Translations under genes and position numbers: made by a program
IMG/VR virus record: IMGVR_UViG_3300022746_000029
Coordinates: 1 to 49,061 of that record
DNA length: 49,061 nucleotides
Direction: 5' to 3' (one strand)
Source: a virus
The notes under the pieces: generated by a model
The model's database searches: none
What the model was told of the DNA's origin: nothing
Seen by the model: the letters and a program-made list of their open reading frames with translations, nothing else
Shown: positions 45,779 through 49,061 of the stretch, piece after piece
How the letters are laid out: each line of letters starts with the position of its first letter
How positions within the stretch are numbered: position 1 is the first letter of the stretch

Positions 45779-46290
45779 TGGGCAAAGAGATATCAGTACT
45801 AGATGACCTACTACTGCGATCAGCAGCAGGTGGCAAGTCTGGTGTAGAGATTGAGCGAATCACTGGCATTCCAGCCGATCAAGCTGTGCAGCATGTTAAG
45901 CAACTGCTAGCAAGCCGCGATATCTGGACCGAGCACGAACAGCGATTGCTGCTTTTGCAGGAGCTACAAGAGCTCAAGGAGTCGCTGCAGGGAGCTGCTA
46001 TTAAGAACGGCGACCCAGAGTCTGCACGACTGCTGCTCAAGACGCTGGAGCTCATTGGCAAGCGACTGGATTCCCAGAAGGTTGAGATCGACGAGAACCT
46101 GCTTAAGCTAACCCGCTTCCAAGAGCGCATCTTGTTGCGAGCAATGGACTCTGCATTGAACTTTGCCAAGAAAGAACTGGCAGCTAAATATCCAGATATT
46201 CCAAGCTATGAGCTAGATGAACTAGTGGCCGACGGCCTTGTGCGAGCAAAGTATGAGATTCTTGAGGAGGAGAATGGGCAACAAGTTTAA
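45778..46290 (+). CDS. probable terminase small subunit
   Basis: A 170-aa helical protein. Residues about 15-45 (GGKSGVEIERITGIPADQAV) look like a helix-turn-helix, followed by a long coiled middle (QRLLLLQELQELKESLQG) and a C-terminal region. DNA-binding plus oligomerisation domains and the position before the large terminase fit a small subunit that recognises the packaging site. A methyltransferase gene lies between. Assignment is by context. Confidence 0.65.
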   Translation: MGKEISVLDDLLLRSAAGGKSGVEIERITGIPADQAVQHVKQLLASRDIWTEHEQRLLLLQELQELKESLQGAAIKNGDPESARLLLKTLELIGKRLDSQKVEIDENLLKLTRFQERILLRAMDSALNFAKKELAAKYPDIPSYELDELVADGLVRAKYEILEEENGQQV

Positions 46291-46762
46291 TAACGAACAC
46301 CACGTTATGAAGACAGATATATGGCTCACCCCACCTCACATCCTTGAATCGCTGGGCCACTTTGATCTAGATCCATGCTCGCCAATCGAGCGACCCTGGG
46401 ATACTGCTGACAAGCACTACACCATTGAAGACGATGGGCTGATCCAGGACTGGGAAGGTCGAGTCTGGATGAATCCGCCATACGGACCACAGATGGGCAA
46501 GTGGATGAAGAAGCTTGGTGAGCATGGCAATGGCATTGCGCTGGTGTTTGCGCGAACCGAGACTAAAGCGTTCTTTAACCATGTATGGCCAAGGGCGGAT
46601 GCGCTGTTCTTCCTCAAGGGGCGTCTACGCTTTTGCAGCCTGCAAGGCGAGGCTCAGGATAATGCTGGCAGCCCATCTGTGCTAATCGCATTTGGACAGG
46701 ATAATGTCAAGGCCCTAGAAAACTGTGGCCTGGAAGGAAAGCTGGTTTATCTTGATCGATAA
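46274..46762 (+). CDS. DNA N6-adenine methyltransferase (phage Dam family)
   Basis: A 162-aa enzyme. The catalytic motif NPPYG is seen in VWMNPPYGPQMGKW, and the start TPPHILESLGHFDLDPCSP is the hallmark of the phage DNA N-6-adenine-methyltransferase family. It methylates adenine with S-adenosylmethionine, probably for protection from restriction. ATG 46274 has SD GAGGAGGAG. It overlaps both terminase candidates, so its expression is tied to packaging genes. Confidence 0.92.
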   Translation: MGNKFNNEHHVMKTDIWLTPPHILESLGHFDLDPCSPIERPWDTADKHYTIEDDGLIQDWEGRVWMNPPYGPQMGKWMKKLGEHGNGIALVFARTETKAFFNHVWPRADALFFLKGRLRFCSLQGEAQDNAGSPSVLIAFGQDNVKALENCGLEGKLVYLDR

Positions 46763-48263
46763 CGTATTTGATAACGTAATCGCAGACCTGCGAAAGCGCT
46801 CTAAGAAGGCCGAGTACCTGACTGACCCTGCACTATGGGCAAAAGAAGTGCTAGGCAAACACATGTGGTCGAAGCAGCGCGAGATTGCACAGAGTGTTGT
46901 GCACCACTCTCACACTGCTGTGGTGTCATGTAACGGTGCTGGCAAATCTGGCTTGGCCGGTATGCTTGGCGTGTGGTGGATTGCTACCCACGATCCATAC
47001 GACGTTGCGCTGATCTGTTCGGCTCCGACGTATGTACAGATCGCCCGAGTGCTGTTTCGTGAGCTTGGAGACAACTTCAAGCTTGCAAAGCAGAACGGTC
47101 ACCCAATGCCAGGCTACATTACCCAGGGCCAGGAATGGAAGCTTGACGATGGCACAGTGATCGCGTTCGGTCGCAGACCAGCCGACAAGGATATTGTTAG
47201 CGCGTTTCAGGGTATCCACCGCCGATACGTCATGGTTATCCTTGACGAGGCTGGTGGTATCCCAGAGGACCTGTATACCGCTACTGAAGCAGTTACTAAT
47301 ACCGAAGGTGCGCGAGTACTTGCGATTGGAAACCCAGACAACCGAGGTACCCCATTCCACAAGATCTTCCGCGATGACCCAACGTGGAACAAGCTGAAGA
47401 TCTCGGCATACGACACCCCAAACTTTACCGATGAAAAGAATGAAGTTCCAGAAGATCTGCTACCACTGCTGATTCAGCCCGCATGGGTTGAGAAGCAGAA
47501 GATCTCATGGGGCGAGGATTCTGCACGATTTCGTTCCAAGGTGCTGGCTGAGTTCCCAGATGAAGCTGACAACACATTCTTTACCCAGAGCAACATTGAC
47601 TCCGGTATTGATACAGATATCCCAGAAGATATGGAATACCAGTGCGTACTCGGCGTGGACGTCGCTCGCTTCGGTGAGGATGATTCTGTAGTTTATATTA
47701 ATCGAGGCGGAAGGTGCCGAAAAGTTGATCACTGGAATAAAGCAACAGCTATTGAAACTGCGAACCGTATTCACCACCTTGCGATCGACAACGGGGCCAG
47801 TGAAGTTCGTATTGACGCTGCTGGCCTTGGTGGTCCTGTTGTGGATCTGGTTGCTAGCCTTGCTAGGGACCGTTATCTGGTTATCTCTATGCTCGGCTCT
47901 GCTGCGTCTCCTGACAAAATGCGCTGGCTTAACGCTCGTGCAGCGAATTATGACAACCTCAAAGAGGGTCTATCTTCAGGCAAGGTTGACCTTGATCCGG
48001 ATGACAAGGTTCTTCTAGAAGAGCTACTGATGATTCAATATAAGTTCACTCAGAAGGGTGCAATTCAGATTGAGTCAAAGGACGACATGAGATCACGCGG
48101 AGTTAAATCCCCGGACCACTTGGATGCGCTGGTTTACGCCACTGCAGACCTAAGCCGAATCATTGAATCACCATACGCAGATAAAAAGCCCGGTGATCTG
48201 GTGACATTTGACCATCTTGAGCTCGACTCAAGAGACCCCTTCCTCTCGGGGTGGAGCTGGTAG
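46752..48263 (+). CDS. terminase large subunit
   Basis: About 503 aa. The packaging ATPase has Walker A in VVSCNGAGKSGLAG and Walker B in YVMVILDEAGGIPE. The nuclease domain shows LGVDVARFGEDDSVVYI (first Asp) and RIDAAGLGGPVVDLVASL, and SPDHLDALVYATADL near the C-terminus supplies the last acidic residues. The start is uncertain: TTG 46752 (GGAAGG about 13 bp upstream) or GTG 46725; both overlap the methyltransferase. Confidence 0.93.
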   Translation: MIDNVFDNVIADLRKRSKKAEYLTDPALWAKEVLGKHMWSKQREIAQSVVHHSHTAVVSCNGAGKSGLAGMLGVWWIATHDPYDVALICSAPTYVQIARVLFRELGDNFKLAKQNGHPMPGYITQGQEWKLDDGTVIAFGRRPADKDIVSAFQGIHRRYVMVILDEAGGIPEDLYTATEAVTNTEGARVLAIGNPDNRGTPFHKIFRDDPTWNKLKISAYDTPNFTDEKNEVPEDLLPLLIQPAWVEKQKISWGEDSARFRSKVLAEFPDEADNTFFTQSNIDSGIDTDIPEDMEYQCVLGVDVARFGEDDSVVYINRGGRCRKVDHWNKATAIETANRIHHLAIDNGASEVRIDAAGLGGPVVDLVASLARDRYLVISMLGSAASPDKMRWLNARAANYDNLKEGLSSGKVDLDPDDKVLLEELLMIQYKFTQKGAIQIESKDDMRSRGVKSPDHLDALVYATADLSRIIESPYADKKPGDLVTFDHLELDSRDPFLSGWSW

Positions 48264-48302
48264 CCATAAATCATGCCTTTTATGACAACATATTATTGCA
48301 TT

Positions 48303-48713
48303 ATGAGAATATGTACTTTATGTGGTCAAGAGAAATCCATTGATAATTTTTTCAAATCATCAAAAAGTAAAGATGGCCTTGAGCGCAGATGCAAAGAATG
48401 CAAAGTAGCGGTTAATAGGGCGTCATATCTTAGGCATAAAAGAGTCGTCAAGTGGCGAAGCGTTGAGCGCAAGTACAAAATTACTGAAGAACAGTTCAAC
48501 GACTTCGCCATTGATGGCTGTCAGGCATGTGGATCGCAAGCAAACCTTTGCGTTGACCATGATCACTCGTGTTGCGATACAGCCATAACGTGTGGAAAAT
48601 GTGTTCGTGGCGTATTATGCAAAAGATGCAACATTGCAGAGGGTTTGTTTAAAAATGATCCACAAAATATGCATAAATTAATTAAATATATGCACGATCA
48701 TGGTATACTTTAA
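48303..48713 (+). CDS. HNH endonuclease (Endo VII type), free-standing
   Basis: About 136 aa. Two N-terminal cysteine pairs (CTLCGQEK, CKECKVAVNR) and the EndoVII-type core ACGSQANLCVDHDH...CGKCVRGVLCKRCNIAEG are clear. It sits between the large terminase and portal, the classic place for homing-type HNH genes, and its DNA is more AT-rich with less biased codons than either neighbour, suggesting recent transfer. ATG 48303 is preferred because the domain starts there; ATG 48273 would add ten residues. Confidence 0.88.
   Translation: MRICTLCGQEKSIDNFFKSSKSKDGLERRCKECKVAVNRASYLRHKRVVKWRSVERKYKITEEQFNDFAIDGCQACGSQANLCVDHDHSCCDTAITCGKCVRGVLCKRCNIAEGLFKNDPQNMHKLIKYMHDHGIL
48701..48709 (+). promoter_or_regulatory. 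extended -10 promoter before portal gene
   Basis: TGGTATACT, identical to 1232-1240, overlapping the end of the HNH gene and 21 bp before the portal ATG; no -35. Confidence 0.5.
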
Positions 48714-48730
48714 TAATCGAAAGGTATAAC

Positions 48731-49061
48731 ATGGATTTTAAGAAGCTGTCAGAAGAGTTCGCTGCTATGAGCCAAGAGAACGAATTACTCAAGGAGTCTT
48801 ACTCAAGCATGGCGACCGCCATCCTGGCATTTGATGATGCTGGATGGAACACGGTTAGCAGTGCTACCTCAAATGGAAGCTTCACCCTCGATGAATTGCA
48901 GAAAGCTGCAGCTCGCATTCGCGAGACTAGCGAGGGTAATCCACTTCTTAAGCGAGGCTGCGGCCTACGAACCAGCTACATCTTCGGGCGCGGAGTTGAG
49001 TTTGGTAATCTGCAGCCTCGCTTCCAGAAGGTCTTCGACCTGCCACAGAACCAAGACGTTT
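48731..49061 (+). CDS. portal protein, N-terminal part (continues at base 1)
   Basis: The start of the portal gene, with ATG 48731 and SD GAAAGG 7 bp upstream. It reads MDFKKLSEEFAAMSQENELL, then RETSEGNPLLKRGCGLRTSY and FGRGVEFGNLQPRF. From 48935 on, the frame continues at base 1 without a shift, giving about 474 aa in all. Confidence 0.85.
   Translation, partial: MDFKKLSEEFAAMSQENELLKESYSSMATAILAFDDAGWNTVSSATSNGSFTLDELQKAAARIRETSEGNPLLKRGCGLRTSYIFGRGVEFGNLQPRFQKVFDLPQNQDV
48935..49061. repeat. terminal direct repeat, right copy
   Basis: Identical to bases 1-127. When the circle is closed only one copy remains and the portal frame is continuous. Confidence 0.95.

Overview
The window is the complete genome of a tailed, long-tailed (siphovirus-type) phage, cut open inside the portal gene. 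The first 127 bases are repeated exactly as the last 127 bases (1-127 = 48935-49061), so it closes to a circle of about 48,934 bp. The repeat length looks like an assembler k-mer overlap rather than a biological terminal repeat. An actinobacterial host is inferred from a WhiB-type regulator, a GP88-family protein, NrdH/NrdE/NrdF with ThyX, and actinophage-like minor tail genes. Base composition is near balanced by eye, and the collagen-like fibres and a cyanophage-style small tail protein suggest an aquatic or environmental actinobacterium. I see no integrase, excisionase or clear immunity repressor, so a virulent life style is likely.

Layout. 45.1-49.06 kb joined to 0-25.1 kb is read rightward. 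It holds small early-type genes, the probable small terminase, a DNA adenine methyltransferase, the large terminase, an HNH endonuclease, portal, protease, decoration protein and major capsid. Then come a 31-aa lysine-rich gene boxed by two terminators, a class Ib ribonucleotide reductase cassette (nrdH-nrdE-nrdF), and a short putative RNA whose loop copies the anti-Shine-Dalgarno end of 16S rRNA. Collagen-like and other fibre genes follow, then head-tail connectors, major tail protein, frameshifted tail chaperones, a 1500-aa tape measure, minor tail proteins, an M23 endolysin and two membrane proteins (holin/XhlA-like). A bidirectional terminator at 25.16-25.20 kb separates this from the leftward half.

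25.2-44.7 kb is read leftward. It carries nucleotide metabolism (DUF3310, ThyX, dUTPase), zinc-ribbon proteins, a DEDD exonuclease, RuvC-like resolvase, primase-helicase, a tRNA-Asn and a second tRNA-like element. Next is a recombination set (SSB-like, Sak4-like RecA ATPase, PD-(D/E)XK exonuclease), a zinc-finger/WhiB fusion, and a run of tiny genes that share a C-terminal tail doubling as the next gene's ribosome binding site. A SNF2-type helicase and many small unknown genes follow. No replicative DNA polymerase is seen, so host polymerase is presumably used with phage primase, SSB, helicase and nucleases while the nucleotide enzymes feed dNTP synthesis.

Regulation is the most interesting layer. 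Between 41.1 and 42.7 kb five leftward promoters share a near-identical module of two GATAAC-like hexamers one helical turn apart, just upstream of TTGACA; a sixth copy sits on the start site of an opposing rightward promoter. At 40.3-40.5 kb two pairs of 17-bp iterons flank an AT-rich stretch (operator and/or origin). At 43.3-44.8 kb four genes share a small hairpin leader and a purine ribosome binding site without GG. Rightward late genes mostly have extended -10 or -10-only promoters.
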